From contig CM041465.1 of NCBI GenBank assembly GCA_023213395.1, positions 66,409,741 through 66,473,740 on the forward strand: 64,000 nucleotides of DNA. The letters run 5' to 3'. A program made the position numbers and the translations under genes. The first letter of the stretch is position 1. Each line of letters opens with the position of its first letter. This stretch comes from Cycas panzhihuaensis. Taxonomy: Eukaryota > Cycadophyta. Below the pieces are notes generated by a model. It was not told where the DNA came from and made no database searches. It saw nothing but the letters and a program-made list of their open reading frames with translations. Below are positions 62,197 to 64,000 of the stretch, piece after piece.

Positions 62197-64000
62197 CATC
62201 TTCAACTTTCTATAATGATCAAATTAGAAGTGGAAAGACTCATAAATGTTGGCTTCATTGAGATGGTGGATCATTCTCAATGGGTATTAAATATCATTCC
62301 TATCATTAAGAAGAATATCTCTATTAGTATTTGCATCAAATTTCATGACATAAATAATGCATGTCCTAAATACAAATTATTACTATCTTTTATTATTTAA
62401 ATTTGGGATCAAGCTACTACATTTAAAGTAATATCCACTATGGATAGCTTCTTGGGATATAATTAGATTCTTATCTTATCCAAAGACTAATACAATATGG
62501 AATTGACCACTTTATAGGGTATATTTACTCATAAGGTTATGTTATTTAGCCTTTAAAGAACCGGGGCTACTTACTAAAGCATTATGGCTTTAACTTTCAA
62601 AACTTAATTAACATAACAAATCATCTATCTTGATAACATGTTAGGGTTCTCACAACATAGAAAATATCATACTTATGATTTAAGAACCATTTGGAAAGAT
62701 TTACAAATGCCAACTATCCCTTAATCCCAATAAGTATGTGTTTATTATTACCTTGATGAAGATTCTTAAAAACATAATCTCTAGCGATGGCATCAAGGTA
62801 CACCTACAAAAAGTAAAAGTCATAATTTAGGTACCCCTACCTTGTAATCAAAAGCAACTTAAACCATTTATTAGACAATTGGGGTTTTTTCAAAGATTTG
62901 TTTCCCACTTCACCCTTGATGTGAAGCATCTTATTAATCTTCTTAAGAAGGGGGCTTCCCTTAAATAGATCCCAAACACTCAGGATACATTCAATATGCT
63001 TAAGAAGAGCTTAATCTTTACCCCTAAACTCACTCCACCAATCTTTAATAAGACGTTTGTTCTATATATTTATTCCACTAAGGAATAACCTCAAAGGTAT
63101 GTTAGCCTAAGAAGATGAATTTAGCTATGAATGGGTTATTTACTTCATTATCCACACTTTGATTATTGTTCAAGACAACTACTTTCCATCCAAAAAGGAG
63201 TATCTTGGCTTATTATTTACTACTAGGAAATTATAATATTATTTACTCCAACAACACTACCCATGCTATCACATAATAAAATAATATTTTCCTCTTACTT
63301 ACCAGTATAGATCTTACTTGGAAATCTAGAAAATAGGCCTTGTTGCTTTAGGGATTTTACTTGTGAATGGTTAATTGCAAGTCAAAGAAAGGAATGATTA
63401 TTATTAGGCAATTAGTTTTAATGCTCCTCCTAAATCAAGCCAATGAGATTATTATTGATACACTCCTAGATGAACATATCGTTCATGTCAAATTTATCAA
63501 GGGTAAAAACAAGTGGTATAAGGATATTCTATCATACCATCATACTTAGACTTACCACCCCATACCTCATTTAAGAAAAGAAGAGTAAGAGCAACTTCAT
63601 ACCAATATGTGCTAATCAATGAGGTTCTCTATAAGGGCTCCTTTAATGAAGTTTTATCGAGATGTCTTTCTTCTTCTAAGGTATTGAAACATGAATGAGT
63701 TAAGGTTGTACCTAAATGGTGAGATAACAACACAAGCCTAGTGTGTGGGTAGTGTATCAGTGAGGTAGATGTGAACCTATGCCTAACTCAAGATGCCCAT
63801 GTGCCTTTTAAGCATCGGTGTTAGATATTTTTATGCTTTTAAATGGTGGAAAGGGAAACTAAACTAGGCCAACATGTGTTCTTATTATATGTGCATGTGG
63901 ACAACTTTGATATTTCAGTAGTGAGGGCCTATAGCAAGCTATGAAAGGGATCACATGCCTACATGAAACTTCATGCTATTTCCATTTAATACAAATGAAA
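62197..64000 (+). pseudogene. Element D RT-RNase H-integrase start, unit 2
   Basis: Nearly identical to 41978-43780 (KLEVERLINVGFIEMVDHSQW at 62218, WYKDILSYH at about 63511). It continues to the window end. Confidence 0.7.

Overview
The window looks like intergenic DNA from a large, repeat-rich seed-plant genome. I could find no host gene. Almost everything I recognise is decayed LTR retrotransposon, nested several layers deep. Evidence for a plant: Tat-type Ty3/gypsy elements with a second, archaeal-like RNase H, an antisense plant-mobile-domain-like ORF, and initiator-Met-tRNA primer sites. No coding frame is intact.

Layout. (1) 1-28231, minus strand: Tat-lineage element A (5' LTR 25020-28231, primer site, gag, protease, RT, RNase H, start of integrase). 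Its integrase is split by a complete nested relative, element B (1234-19218), bounded by the duplication GACCC. The rest of A's integrase lies at 139-1228; A's 3' end is outside the window. B has ~3.1 kb LTRs, gag-PR-RT-RH-INT, then a long 3' region with an archaeal-type RNase H (minus strand) and an antisense plus-strand plant-mobile-domain-like ORF. (2) 28232-31767, plus strand: 3' region and 3' LTR of another Tat-like element (F), into which A appears to have inserted. (3) 31885-37195, plus strand: Ty1/copia element C (Tork/Tnt1-like) with both LTRs. (4) 37196-43560, plus strand: gypsy remnant D (pre-RT, RT, RNase H, start of integrase), split by E (37585-41972), a small element with 317-bp LTRs and no recognisable protein. 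(5) 43781-47086: AT-rich, nothing recognised.

From 47087 to the window end, the segment starting at 26932 is repeated in the same orientation (offset 20155-20237 bp). It contains second copies of A's LTR fragment, F, C, D and E with the same insertion junctions. So the 20-kb direct duplication is younger than every insertion in it: by eye the first 1.3 kb differs at about six sites, while C's two LTRs differ by roughly 8-10%.

From C onward, many differences between the two copies are short scrambled patches centred on CAG/CTG. Sometimes one copy and sometimes the other keeps the sensible reading frame. This may be consensus error at CHG-methylated sites, so some frameshifts described below may be sequence artefacts. 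The biologically most interesting items are the relocated archaeal-type RNase H with its antisense gene in B, and a 17-nt inverted repeat at the LTR tip that covaries among elements.
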